In this document: piece by piece, positions 53,829 through 63,571 of the stretch
How the letters are laid out: each line of letters starts with the position of its first letter
How positions within the stretch are numbered: the first letter of the stretch is position 1
DNA from: Flavobacteriaceae bacterium UBA5534
Lineage (GTDB): Bacteria; Bacteroidota; Bacteroidia; Flavobacteriales; Flavobacteriaceae
Direction of reading: 5' to 3'
DNA: 64,000 bases
Assembly: GCA_002426015.1 (NCBI GenBank)
Contig: DINS01000008.1
Coordinates: forward strand, 1 to 64,000
The notes under the pieces: model-generated
What the model saw: the letters and a program-made list of their open reading frames with translations, nothing else
The model's database searches: none
Told to the model about the DNA's origin: nothing
Position numbers and translations under genes: made by a program

Positions 53829-55028
53829 ATGATACCAAAATATCGCAAGTCATTCAATGCTCAATATTCAGAAGAAAAATACCAAAACCTTCTCAAGGAT
53901 ATTATTGAAACTTTCGATTATACACCAGGTTTTAAGATATGTGAGACACCTGCATTTATACCAAAGTCACTAAAAGACAGATTGGTCACAGCATGTGATG
54001 ATATCATGAAAGTCATCAACCAACCAAATTTTAAAGAGTTGACACAAGGTGCCTTTTTTGATGAAAAACAAATGGTTCCCAATGAAGATGCCCAATCCAA
54101 ATTCATTCAGCTCGATTTCGGAATTTGTCTTGATGACCATGGTAATCCAACACCAAAATTGATTGAATTGCAAGGCTTTCCGTCACTATATTTCTTTCAA
54201 GAATTGCTTGGCAGAATGTACCGCAAACATTATGATGGCATCCCAGATAATTTTTCTCAACATTTAAATGGAATGACTCCAACACAATATGTCGAATTAT
54301 TACGTCAAGAAATTGTTGGTGACACTGACCCTAAACAAGTTGTTTTGCTGGAAATTGAACCAGAAACACAACCAACCAATATCGATTTTTGGGCCACTGA
54401 AAAGACGCTAGGCATCAAAGTATTGTGCATTACCAAACTCATCAAACGTGGTAAAAACTTATTTTATATAGATGAAAGTGGAAATGACATCAAAATCAAG
54501 AAAGTCTATAATCGGATTATTTTTGATGAATTAGATCGACGTACAGACCTTAAAACCGAATTCAATTTCAAGGACGAGGTCGATATTGAGTGGATTGGTC
54601 ATCCAAACTGGTTTTTTAGAATCAGTAAGTACACCATGCCATTGCTGAAAGGTGATTATGTGCCGAAATCATACTACCTAGACAAAATTGAGATGATTCC
54701 AGCCGATTTGGAAAACTATGTTCTTAAGCCATTATACTCTTTTGCAGGAGCTGGTGTTCAAATACATGTCACAAAAGACATGATCGATGCTATAAAAGAC
54801 AAATCGACTTACTTATTACAGGAAAAAGTGGCCTATGCTCCAATCATCGAGACTATGGACGTGCCAGCAAAGTGCGAAATACGAATGATGTTAATGCACA
54901 ACTCCAAAACCAACAAAACACAAATTGTAAGCAATCTAATGCGTTTGAGCAAAGGTGAAATGGTTGGTGTTAAGTATAACAAGGACAAGACTTGGGTTGG
55001 TGGCAGTACTGGTTTTTTTGAAAACTAA
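53829..55028 (+). CDS. ATP-grasp-like ligase of unknown substrate
   Basis: 399 aa. Elements of a glutathionylspermidine-synthetase/ATP-grasp-like enzyme are visible: FIQLDFGICLDDHGNPTPKLIELQGFPSL, NYVLKPLYSFAGAGVQIHV (nucleotide loop) and KCEIRMMLMHN. No closer family recognised. Last gene of the five-gene plus-strand operon. Confidence 0.65.
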   Translation: MIPKYRKSFNAQYSEEKYQNLLKDIIETFDYTPGFKICETPAFIPKSLKDRLVTACDDIMKVINQPNFKELTQGAFFDEKQMVPNEDAQSKFIQLDFGICLDDHGNPTPKLIELQGFPSLYFFQELLGRMYRKHYDGIPDNFSQHLNGMTPTQYVELLRQEIVGDTDPKQVVLLEIEPETQPTNIDFWATEKTLGIKVLCITKLIKRGKNLFYIDESGNDIKIKKVYNRIIFDELDRRTDLKTEFNFKDEVDIEWIGHPNWFFRISKYTMPLLKGDYVPKSYYLDKIEMIPADLENYVLKPLYSFAGAGVQIHVTKDMIDAIKDKSTYLLQEKVAYAPIIETMDVPAKCEIRMMLMHNSKTNKTQIVSNLMRLSKGEMVGVKYNKDKTWVGGSTGFFEN

Positions 55029-55055
55029 TTCTTCTATTCTAACCAATTTTATTTA

Positions 55056-56255
55056 TTACAACGATTTATCAGGCGCTGGCAAACTCGCATGAAATTCTTC
55101 TGAAATACACTTCGTGTAAGCATCCAATAACTCCAAAACACGTTCACTGCTATCAGAAACGACAATCAAACCAATGTGCCATTTTTTGTTCATTCGCCAC
55201 ATAATCTCTTTATCAATAAAACTTGAAGTGTCTGGATGTTCGTAACGGCTCAAAGAGACAACGATTCCTGCATATTTATTGCTGACTTTTGGTAAGGTAT
55301 ATTTTTCTTTCTTTAAGGTTTTAGACTCTATTCTTGCCCATTCTGCCCACAAATTGACACCAGATGCCAACTCCACCATTTCGGCAAGATTCGCTCCACC
55401 TACTCTAGACGAAGTTTCTAAAAAGAACAGTTCACCTGTGGCTTTTGATTGGATAAACTCAGTGTGTGATGCTCCAAATTGCATCCCGAAGGCTTTCATC
55501 ACATCAGCATTCATTTTGGCCAACCCTTTTTCAACTTTGCTGCCTATCTCGCATGTGGCCGAACGGAAAATACCTCCTCCATGGGCAACTTCAAACGGTG
55601 TATCGAGATATTTGCTCACTCTTGAGAAAATGACTTTGCCATCCAAATTCAATCCATCAACGTGATAGACATCGCCTGGTGCAAATTTCTCAACCAAATA
55701 ATTATCACGTTCATCACCTAGCTCGTCAATAATTTGCCACAATTCGTCTTTAGTCTGAATTTTTTTTATACCTGTTGCCGAGGCTTCCATTCGAGGTTTT
55801 AATAACCAAGGAGGGCTCACTTTATCAGCATAATCATTAATATCTTGATTGTGAAACAAAGACGTAAACTCTGGCACATTAACACCTTCTTCCTTGGCTT
55901 TCATGCGCATTGCCAATTTATCCCTAAAATAATGAGCTGTAGTACGTCCCATGCCAGCCATTCTGAAATGTTCGCGAAGCATCGCTACTTTCTCTACATC
56001 AAAATCATCCAATGCAACAAAACGGTCGAATTTAATCTCCCTAAATTTATATGCAATCCCTTTGACAACATCGTTCTGGTCCCATTTTTCAATATAAAAT
56101 ACATCATCTATCGATTCCCAAGGCCATACTTCATTTTCCAATTTTTTTTTGGTCAGCAAATAGACATTATTCCCTTCTGCTTTACAGCTTTTCATGAAAT
56201 CCATCCCTTTATGATAGGTTGTAATACAGAGAATGTTGAGTGGTTGGTTTGGCAT
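55056..56255 (-). CDS. ATP-grasp ligase (CarB/BacD-like)
   Basis: About 399 aa from the ATG at 56255. PreATP-grasp domain, then RDKLAMRMKAKEEGVNVPEF, PPWLLKPRMEASATGIKKI, NYLVEKFAPGDVYHVDGL and metal-site HTEFIQSKATGELFFLETSSRVGGANLAEM. Similar to dipeptide or amino-acid ligases of the ATP-grasp_4 group. Convergent with the five-gene operon; 27 nt between ends, so it probably belongs to the same function. Confidence 0.87.
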   Translation of the reverse strand: MPNQPLNILCITTYHKGMDFMKSCKAEGNNVYLLTKKKLENEVWPWESIDDVFYIEKWDQNDVVKGIAYKFREIKFDRFVALDDFDVEKVAMLREHFRMAGMGRTTAHYFRDKLAMRMKAKEEGVNVPEFTSLFHNQDINDYADKVSPPWLLKPRMEASATGIKKIQTKDELWQIIDELGDERDNYLVEKFAPGDVYHVDGLNLDGKVIFSRVSKYLDTPFEVAHGGGIFRSATCEIGSKVEKGLAKMNADVMKAFGMQFGASHTEFIQSKATGELFFLETSSRVGGANLAEMVELASGVNLWAEWARIESKTLKKEKYTLPKVSNKYAGIVVSLSRYEHPDTSSFIDKEIMWRMNKKWHIGLIVVSDSSERVLELLDAYTKCISEEFHASLPAPDKSL

Positions 56256-56340
56256 AGTCAATTTGATTTTAGATCACTTTGCCACAAGAGCAGAGAGTCA
56301 AGATGTTATATGTGACTTAAATGTAGCAAATAAAAATCAA

Positions 56341-57753
56341 TTATTTTATTGCTTTCGATTTAATATAATTGGTAATCAACTTAATGCCATAGCCAGTAGC
56401 ACTTTTCATTTTGGCATATGGAGAATCTCCAAAGGAAACCCCTGCAATGTCCAAGTGCATCCAGGCTTTGTGCTCTTCTGTAAAGGCTTCCAAGAATTTA
56501 GCGGCTGTGATGGCACCAGCTATCGGCTTGCCACTAAAGTTACGCAAGTCGGCAATATCACTGTGCAAATCGCTTTCATAATCGGCAAACAAAGGTAAAG
56601 ACCAAACACGCTCATTGGTTTCAAAACCAATTTTTGACATGTGGTTGGACATTTCGGCATTGTTACTGAACATACCAGCGGCTGCATAACCCAAAGTCTG
56701 AACGACACTTCCAGTTAGGGTTGCCAAATCAATGACCTGCTTTGGTTGAAATTTCTTGATGATGTAGCTCAATCCATCTGCCAATACCAAACGCCCTTCG
56801 GCATCGGTATCGATAATTTCGATGGTTTTACCAGAATAAGAATTGATGACATCACCAGGACGATAACTGTTGCTATCGACGGCATTTTCAGCAGAAGCCA
56901 CCACACCAACGATATTGACGTTCAATTTTAATTTAGCAACCAACTCTACAACACCCAAAACAACTGCCGCGCCTCCCATATCACTTTTCATGTAGTGCAA
57001 GTTGGAAGATGATTTGATGGACAAACCACCTGTATCAAAGGTAATCCCTTTGCCTACCAAACCAATATCGACACCTTTTCCTTTTTTTGGCATATATTCG
57101 TTAACAATGACTACAGGAGGGTTGACACTGCCTTGACCTACTGCAATCACAGCATCGAAGCCTTGTTTTTTGAGTTCAGATTGTTTTAAGAGCGTGCATT
57201 TATAATTCGCTGTTTTTGAAGATTCCTTCGCCCAATTGCCCAAAAATTCTGGTGTTTTATAATTGGCAGGTGCATCGACCAGTGCTTTGATTCGGTTAAT
57301 GGTTTCCCCGATTAGCTTACCTTCTTCTAACTGTCTTTTGATGCTTTTTGAGGAAGCAAATGCAACGGTGAATGCCGCCGGTTTCTCTTTTTTTGATTTG
57401 AATTGACCAATCTCATACGTTGCCATTTCTAAACCAATGACTGCATTCTTAATCTCGGAATCCAATAAATTGGATGCATCAACCTGAATGGCCGTTTTCC
57501 AGTTTTTTTGGTTGTCGAAGGCTAACTTCCGGAAAGCTTCATCCAATTTTACGGCATCTTTTGTTTCACCCAATCCCAATAAATAGATTTTGTTGCCATC
57601 TTTTCCATAAATCAATTGAGATGTGGAAAAGTCACCTATAAAATCGAGGTTTTTGACGTCCACCAGATTCTTCAAATGTTTCAGATCGCTTTTGCGACAA
57701 GGGATAATAAGACTCTTGCTTTGGTCGATATTTTGTGTTTGCTTGTAATTCAT
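56341..57753 (-). CDS. pepA: Leucyl aminopeptidase (M17)
   Basis: 470 aa two-metal aminopeptidase. Catalytic motifs GKGITFDTGGLSIK, MKSDMGGAAVVLG and IDTDAEGRLVLADGLSYI are complete; a short N-terminal domain precedes. Cleaves N-terminal residues from peptides in the cytoplasm. It overlaps by 1 nt the end of a second esterase gene, and lies beside the ligase cluster. Confidence 0.93.
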   Translation of the reverse strand: MNYKQTQNIDQSKSLIIPCRKSDLKHLKNLVDVKNLDFIGDFSTSQLIYGKDGNKIYLLGLGETKDAVKLDEAFRKLAFDNQKNWKTAIQVDASNLLDSEIKNAVIGLEMATYEIGQFKSKKEKPAAFTVAFASSKSIKRQLEEGKLIGETINRIKALVDAPANYKTPEFLGNWAKESSKTANYKCTLLKQSELKKQGFDAVIAVGQGSVNPPVVIVNEYMPKKGKGVDIGLVGKGITFDTGGLSIKSSSNLHYMKSDMGGAAVVLGVVELVAKLKLNVNIVGVVASAENAVDSNSYRPGDVINSYSGKTIEIIDTDAEGRLVLADGLSYIIKKFQPKQVIDLATLTGSVVQTLGYAAAGMFSNNAEMSNHMSKIGFETNERVWSLPLFADYESDLHSDIADLRNFSGKPIAGAITAAKFLEAFTEEHKAWMHLDIAGVSFGDSPYAKMKSATGYGIKLITNYIKSKAIK

Positions 57754-58529
57754 TATTTTTTATTAAAAAACAGCCATTTGACAGCTTCAGGGAATTCTTC
57801 ACGCCAATGAAGCTCACTATGATTCCCAAATTCGTTGATCGAAAAATGAAAATCGATGTTATGGTTTCTTACCATCTTCTCCTTGACGATGCGTTCCAAT
57901 TTTTGAGCATTTGGCAAGTGGTCGTGGCTTTCTTGCCCACCTGCATATAGATAAATCTTTGACTCTTGTAAAGGTTCAAATGATTTGGTATGGTTAAAAA
58001 TTGTTTTAGAAATCCACAAGCTAGGTGAAAAAATCATCATTTTTCCAAATACACCAGGATTGGACAAACCTGCATGAAGGCTTATCAATGCTCCCATTGA
58101 ACTCCCACCAATACCTGTATTGTGAAAATCGGGAAGTGTACGATAGGCACTATTGATATATGGGATTAATTTTTCAATCATAAACTGAATATAAAAATTG
58201 CCTTTTCCTTCTCCAAAACGCGGATGGTAATAAGGCAAATATTCATTGATACGCTCACGTTCACCATGATCGATAGCAATAATAATGATATCGCTCATGC
58301 CCTGTTGTGCTAATTTGCCCAAGGATTTATCAATGGCCCAATCGCCAAAAGGCGCCATAGGGTTGAACAAATTTTGCCCATCCTGAAGATATAATACAGG
58401 ATAACGCTTGTCGGTTTGGTAATAATCGTGTGGTAATAATGCCGATATTTTGCGTGTGGCATTAAGGTGTGGTATTTCGTAGGCTTCTTCTATAACCTTA
58501 ATAATGGGCTCGAACTCCGTCACTGTCAT
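57753..58529 (-). CDS. Esterase (alpha/beta hydrolase, EstA/S-formyl-GSH-like)
   Basis: 258 aa. YPVLYLQDGQNLFNP near the N-terminus, nucleophile elbow GIGGSSMGALISL and a C-terminal EFGNHSELHWREEFPEAVKWL carrying the His. Putative esterase family (D/Fes-like). Directly upstream of pepA with a shared base, so co-transcribed. Substrate unknown. Confidence 0.85.
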   Translation of the reverse strand: MTVTEFEPIIKVIEEAYEIPHLNATRKISALLPHDYYQTDKRYPVLYLQDGQNLFNPMAPFGDWAIDKSLGKLAQQGMSDIIIIAIDHGERERINEYLPYYHPRFGEGKGNFYIQFMIEKLIPYINSAYRTLPDFHNTGIGGSSMGALISLHAGLSNPGVFGKMMIFSPSLWISKTIFNHTKSFEPLQESKIYLYAGGQESHDHLPNAQKLERIVKEKMVRNHNIDFHFSINEFGNHSELHWREEFPEAVKWLFFNKK

Positions 58530-59025
58530 GGTTTAATATTTGGAAAAAACGAAAATACATTTTTATGGTTTTAAATACTATATAATTATAAATATATATT
58601 AACAAATAAATAAAGATTTGTTGACATTGACCAAGGTTGAAGATTAAAACTGATAGTTGTTATTTTTTTATAGTACATAATCGTTTTGTTTGAGTTTTGT
58701 TCTGAAATATCGGGCCCGCTTTTAATGTTATCTAAAAAGTATGATAAAAACCCACGCAGAAAAATTCTGGTATCCACAATAGAATAGTAATGAAAATACT
58801 TAAATACCCATATATGAAATATGATAGAAAATTTGTACTTTATGTAAAATACCTCTCTAATGTATATTAAATTTCAAAACATTGTTAAAAGAAAATTCAT
58901 TTTAATGTTTATGTATTAAATTATATTCCTTATTTTGGATTTAATGATTTGTTGATGCTGTAATTTTTTGTTTGATTAGGCATAATATACATTTAAACCT
59001 ATATTAATTTGCTTTTTACACACTA
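58530..59025. other. AT-rich intergenic gap, no gene supported
   Basis: 496 nt of very AT-rich sequence. A 63-codon open frame on the minus strand at 58586-58777 has no start context, family or conserved composition and I do not call it. Contains the divergent promoters of the esterase and the propeller gene, not individually resolved. Confidence 0.6.
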
Positions 59026-60081
59026 ATGGTTTTTATGAAAAATTTTTTTTTATTTGTCTTTTTTTCTTTTTTTATAGAATTAAATGCTCAAATTACTGAT
59101 ATTGTTACTGGATTGCCATCACCAAATCCAATTGTTTTTAAAGATAATATCCTTTATGTTGGTGATACAGTTGCCAATAAAATCTATAAAATTGATGTAA
59201 CTTCAAGCGTTCCTGTTGCTCAGGATGTAATTAGCGGACTAAACAACCCAATATCTTTGGTCTTTAATGGTAATGACCTATATATAGCTGAATTTGGTTC
59301 TAATAAAATCTCAAAAATTGATGTAACAGATAGTAACCCTATTATTCAAGATGTTATAACTGGACTTTCTACTGGCCCAACTGGTTTGGCTATTAGCGGG
59401 AATAGTTTATACATTTCTTTTAGATATCAAAATAAGATTTCTAAAATTGATATTACTGCTGCTAACCCAATATTAAATACTGTTCATTATAATAGTATTC
59501 ATGCCCCAATAGCACTGGCTATAAACGGTAATGATCTGTATTTTTCAACGACATCTGCAAATGTAAATACTGTAAAAAAAATAGACATAACTCAAGATTA
59601 TCCAACTGCATCAATCTTTATGAGTGGTTCTGGAGTTACATTCCATATTATAATACATGAGGGGTATTTATATATGTCAGAGCTTTTTATTGGCAAATTT
59701 GGTTTAGTTAATGGTGGGGGAATTGCTCTATTAATGTATGAAGGCCTCCCAAATGGCTTAGCTGTTTATGATAATTACTTATATGTAGCTCAAATTGTAA
59801 ACAATAGGATTTATAAATATGATGTTTCACTTATATTATCTACAAATGATGTCATACCAATTGGTGAAAAATCCGTTTTATACCCAAATCCTGCTAGTGA
59901 TTATATAAAAGTTTCAAAACTAACCAGAACTGAAAATTTTAAAATTTATGACATGCTAGGAATTGAAGTTTTAAATGGTTCAATTGCTCTCAACGGACAA
60001 ATTGAAATAAAATCCTTAAATAAAGGTATGTATTTTATACATTTTGATGATAGAAGCACAATGAAATTCATAAAGAAATAA
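59026..60081 (+). CDS. Secreted beta-propeller protein with type IX sorting domain
   Basis: 351 aa (ATG at 59026; 59035 is equally possible and starts MKNFFLFVFFSF). Signal peptide, then repeated units with DITGLPSPNPIVFKDNILYVGDT and GLNNPISLVFNGNDLYIAEFGSNKISKIDV, a beta-propeller of NHL/PQQ-like type. C-terminal region LYPNPASDYIKVSKLTRTENF and GMYFIHF is a Por/type IX sorting domain. Surface or secreted; ligand unknown. Confidence 0.82.
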   Translation: MVFMKNFFLFVFFSFFIELNAQITDIVTGLPSPNPIVFKDNILYVGDTVANKIYKIDVTSSVPVAQDVISGLNNPISLVFNGNDLYIAEFGSNKISKIDVTDSNPIIQDVITGLSTGPTGLAISGNSLYISFRYQNKISKIDITAANPILNTVHYNSIHAPIALAINGNDLYFSTTSANVNTVKKIDITQDYPTASIFMSGSGVTFHIIIHEGYLYMSELFIGKFGLVNGGGIALLMYEGLPNGLAVYDNYLYVAQIVNNRIYKYDVSLILSTNDVIPIGEKSVLYPNPASDYIKVSKLTRTENFKIYDMLGIEVLNGSIALNGQIEIKSLNKGMYFIHFDDRSTMKFIKK

Positions 60082-60125
60082 TACTTCCTTAATTATTGAT
60101 CATTACTTATTCTCACATCAAAGCC

Positions 60126-61598
60126 CTACCTCGAATAATTAGGTGATTCTTTCGTAATTGTCACATCATGTGGATGACTTTCGTTGATTCCAGACGCAGT
60201 TATTTTAACAAATTGTCCTGTGTTTTGCAAAGTCGCAATGTCTTTGGCACCACAATAGCCCATACCTGCACGCAATCCGCCTACAAATTGGTGAATGCTT
60301 TCAAATAGGTCGCCTTTATAAGGTACACGACCTACAATGCCTTCTGGCACAAGCTTCTTGATATCATCTTCAACATCTTGAAAATAACGGTCTTTACTGC
60401 CTTGTTTCATTGCTTCCACAGAGCCCATGCCTCGATATGATTTAAACTTACGTCCTTCGTAGATAATGGTTTCGCCTGGTGATTCTTTAGTTCCTGCCAA
60501 TAATGAACCTAACATCACAGTATCAGCACCAGCAGCAATCGCTTTTGGGATATCGCCTGTATAACGTATGCCTCCATCGGCAATCACAGGTACACCAGAA
60601 CCTTTGATGGCAGCAGCGACCTCTAATACAGCAGAAAACTGTGGGAATCCGACACCTGCCACGACACGTGTAGTACAAATAGAGCCTGGACCAATGCCTA
60701 CTTTTACTGCATCGGCACCCGCTTCAACCAAATACTTAGCAGCTTCACCTGTCGCAATATTACCTACAACGACTTCCAGTTTTGGAAACTGCTGTTTGAT
60801 GGCCTTTAAGATAGTGACCACACCTTTGGTGTGCCCATGAGCAGTATCGATAATCACTGCATCTACACCAGACTTCACCAAGGCTTCTGCCCTATCGACT
60901 GCATCGGCAGTAACGCCCAATGCCGCAGCAACGCGCAAACGCCCAAAGCTGTCTTTGTTGGAAATCGGTTTGGTAGTGAGTTTGGTGATGTCTCTAAAGG
61001 TGATTAAACCTGCGAGTTTATAGTTTTCATCAACGATGAGGAGTTTTTCAATTTTATTTTTTTGAAGGATACCTTCAGCATCTTGCAAAGAAGTACCAAT
61101 AGGTGCCGTAACGAGGTGGTCTTTTGTCATCACCTCAATGATTGGTCTGTTGTTGTCTTTTTCAAAACGCAAATCGCGATTGGTGACAATGCCTTTTAAT
61201 TTGCCATTATCATCCACAATTGGGATGCCTCCAATGCTGTGCTCTGCCATGTTCTGTTTGGCATCCAATACTTTGGCCGTTAATGGAAGTGTCACAGGAT
61301 CTGTAATCATACCACTTTCGGCACGTTTTACCTTACGTACTTCATTGGCCTGTTCGACAATGGTCATGTTTTTATGTAGTACACCTATTCCACCTTCTCG
61401 GGCTATGGCAATTGCCATAGCGCTTTCCGTTACGGTATCCATCGCTGCAGATACTATAGGAATGTTGATTTTGATATTGCGGGTAAATTGCGTTTGAATG
61501 TTGACTTCTCGTGGAAGGACTTCAGAAAAAGCAGGAACGAGGAGGACGTCGTCGTAGGTCAATCCTTCACCTACTATTTTGTTTTGATGAGCTATCAT
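60126..61598 (-). CDS. guaB: IMP dehydrogenase
   Basis: 490 aa from the ATG at 61598. Oxidises IMP to XMP for GMP synthesis. GEGLTYDDVLLVPAFSEVLP, two CBS domains (about 95-205), phosphate loop and catalytic Cys in VGIGPGSICTTRVVAGVGFP, and flap YRGMGSVEAM. Full length, monocistronic. Confidence 0.96.
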   Translation of the reverse strand: MIAHQNKIVGEGLTYDDVLLVPAFSEVLPREVNIQTQFTRNIKINIPIVSAAMDTVTESAMAIAIAREGGIGVLHKNMTIVEQANEVRKVKRAESGMITDPVTLPLTAKVLDAKQNMAEHSIGGIPIVDDNGKLKGIVTNRDLRFEKDNNRPIIEVMTKDHLVTAPIGTSLQDAEGILQKNKIEKLLIVDENYKLAGLITFRDITKLTTKPISNKDSFGRLRVAAALGVTADAVDRAEALVKSGVDAVIIDTAHGHTKGVVTILKAIKQQFPKLEVVVGNIATGEAAKYLVEAGADAVKVGIGPGSICTTRVVAGVGFPQFSAVLEVAAAIKGSGVPVIADGGIRYTGDIPKAIAAGADTVMLGSLLAGTKESPGETIIYEGRKFKSYRGMGSVEAMKQGSKDRYFQDVEDDIKKLVPEGIVGRVPYKGDLFESIHQFVGGLRAGMGYCGAKDIATLQNTGQFVKITASGINESHPHDVTITKESPNYSR

Positions 61599-61670
61599 GG
61601 CAATCAATTGAAATTAATTGCATGCAAAGATACAACTTAAATTAAGATTAGGGATTTAACTTTCCTATAA

Positions 61671-62375
61671 TTATTTGATAAGTGACATACAATAACTTCG
61701 GAGTTTGTTGAGTGCGTAATTATAACGGTCTTCCGCTATGGAAATATCGCCTTCAAACCGAATGGCTTTGGGCACAAACAGGCCATACACCGATTTCCCC
61801 TTGGCAATGCGCTCTATTTGTTGCAAGCTTTTCTCGTCAATGGTTTGATAAATTGCCTCGATCCAAACAAATTGCTCTTCTTGCAGGATGGCTTTATCCC
61901 AGTCAACGGCTGCTTTTCCTTTAAGAACCTCTTCCGAATGGAATAAATCATTTAAGGTTTCAAAAGCATTTACAAACACAGCCTCACTACCTGCTTTGGC
62001 ATAGGCCTTCATCTGCCTCTTGGTAAGCATTTCGTAAGGGAAACATTCCAACAATCTCAATTTATTGGATATATAGTAAGCCATCGATGGCCAGACCACT
62101 TCGTGTCCTTTAGCTTTTAATTCAATATTTAGCCATTTAAAAAAATCTTTACGCTGCTTTATGGTCACATAGTCCTGTGGTCGATTATTAGTGAGGTTAT
62201 ATAAGTTTGCACTCATCCAAATAGCGGTATTGCGTGTCCGGTCTGACCGCAACCAATCTTGAGGTTGCAAGTCTGTGAGTTGGGTTTCTTTTTGATAGGC
62301 TTTTAGGCTCTTCCATTCTTTGGCCATACCAATAAATGGAAAACCGACTAAAAAAAATACAATGACAACTCTCAT
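61671..62375 (-). CDS. Secreted protein of unknown function
   Basis: 234 aa with a signal peptide (MRVVIVFFLVGFPFIGMAKEW). Mostly helical, no family recognised. Last gene of a minus-strand set behind an FMN-binding domain protein and a four-helix membrane protein (37 nt gap), so it may act in the same envelope redox system. Confidence 0.6.
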   Translation of the reverse strand: MRVVIVFFLVGFPFIGMAKEWKSLKAYQKETQLTDLQPQDWLRSDRTRNTAIWMSANLYNLTNNRPQDYVTIKQRKDFFKWLNIELKAKGHEVVWPSMAYYISNKLRLLECFPYEMLTKRQMKAYAKAGSEAVFVNAFETLNDLFHSEEVLKGKAAVDWDKAILQEEQFVWIEAIYQTIDEKSLQQIERIAKGKSVYGLFVPKAIRFEGDISIAEDRYNYALNKLRSYCMSLIK

Positions 62376-62412
62376 TAGACCAAATTTAATGATGGACTAA
62401 ATATACGAGATT

Positions 62413-62913
62413 TTATGCTTGTTTGGTTTTGTGTTGAAACAGCTGAAAGCCAATAATAATTACAGATGCTGTAAATGTCAAGGTCATCAAAATACCAGAA
62501 ATCATGACAATATATTTCATCCAAAGCAATCCAGACCACAAAAGATAAAGGCCTCCAAAGGTAAGAATGACCGAAATAAAAGGTTCAACTATTAAAAAAA
62601 GCTTGAGCTTCTTTTGAAGCTTGGTTGTACTCAAAATCAAACCTACCAAAAAGAAAATAATCGACATTGACAAGATGTGGTTATGCACCAAGGTCAGCAT
62701 TTCCTGTTCGCTTTTTTTGAACTTCATCACTTGGGCATCCTCATCTGCTTCATTGCCTAGATATTGTTCCTCTATACCATGAGGATTGGCAGTCGAGGTT
62801 TCGCCCACAAACAACAAGCCTGTATAAAACCCAATGCTCAATACAATGACAAATGCACCTATCAACAGTTTTAATTCTTTCGGAAGGGTATAGATGAGTC
62901 CGTTGAGCTGCAT
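62413..62913 (-). CDS. Four-helix membrane protein
   Basis: 166 aa with four membrane helices; two are at 15-33 and 82-100. A polar insert carries VHNHILSMSIIF, with His residues that could ligate heme, but no family motif is certain. Starts on the last base of the FMN-domain gene stop (TAATG), so it is translationally coupled to it. Possibly the electron-transfer partner of the FMN protein. Confidence 0.6.
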   Translation of the reverse strand: MQLNGLIYTLPKELKLLIGAFVIVLSIGFYTGLLFVGETSTANPHGIEEQYLGNEADEDAQVMKFKKSEQEMLTLVHNHILSMSIIFFLVGLILSTTKLQKKLKLFLIVEPFISVILTFGGLYLLWSGLLWMKYIVMISGILMTLTFTASVIIIGFQLFQHKTKQA

Positions 62914-63440
62914 TATAGGATATTTTTAGAGTGAAGTATTTTTAGTGATTTCAACAAATCGTTCATGGCATTGGTCATGGAACGAACGGAAATAGTGGCA
63001 CCAGAAATGGCAACTATATTATCGTTATATCTCAATTCGTCATTTTGGGTTTTGCCAATAAATTGTTGTAGCCAACGCTTGCTGCCAATTTCACCACCAT
63101 AATCTTCACGATAGACCAATACTTTAGCTTTTAGAACTATCAAATCGGTATCCAGCAATACCAAATAATCAAACTCATCGGTTTTGCTTGGTGCTTTAGA
63201 TACATAGGCATAACCAATTCGTTTGTTATTGGATTTGATTTCAAACAAATTATCAGCACCAAATTTAGAAGGTAATGTCGAAGCTATCTTTGCATCAATC
63301 GCTTTAGGATTAAATTCAAACATCGCCACATCATAGGTGTCTTTTATTTCCTTATCCACCTTTTTTTGAAGGTGCTTTGGAAGTTGAAAAGACATCAATA
63401 GAAATGTCATTATCAGTAGTGTGAATTGTTTAAATTTCAT
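62913..63440 (-). CDS. Envelope FMN-binding domain protein
   Basis: 175 aa. Signal peptide, then an FMN-bind domain; SGATIS at 146-151 matches the flavinylation motif in which Thr149 would receive FMN through a phosphoester link by an ApbE-type transferase (not in the window). Similar domains occur in NqrC/RnfG and in extracytosolic electron transfer. Follows the partial porin gene. Confidence 0.82.
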   Translation of the reverse strand: MKFKQFTLLIMTFLLMSFQLPKHLQKKVDKEIKDTYDVAMFEFNPKAIDAKIASTLPSKFGADNLFEIKSNNKRIGYAYVSKAPSKTDEFDYLVLLDTDLIVLKAKVLVYREDYGGEIGSKRWLQQFIGKTQNDELRYNDNIVAISGATISVRSMTNAMNDLLKSLKILHSKNIL

Positions 63441-63571
63441 TTTGCAAAGGTATCTAATTTAATTTTTGAAAAGAGTAACTTAAATGCCAAATAGCTAAAG
63501 TGAAAATGACTTTTCATCTTTAGCTACAGGACAATTAAAAACTAATTCAAATCTATTGGCATTTTGGTTAT

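Noticed and set aside
58586..58777. 63-codon minus-strand frame in the intergenic gap
   Set aside because: No start context, family or neighbour support; AT-rich gap with open frames by chance.
60568..61497. Long plus-strand open frames opposite guaB
   Set aside because: Shadows of the highly conserved guaB coding frame; composition is the antisense of Ala/Gly/Val-rich protein.
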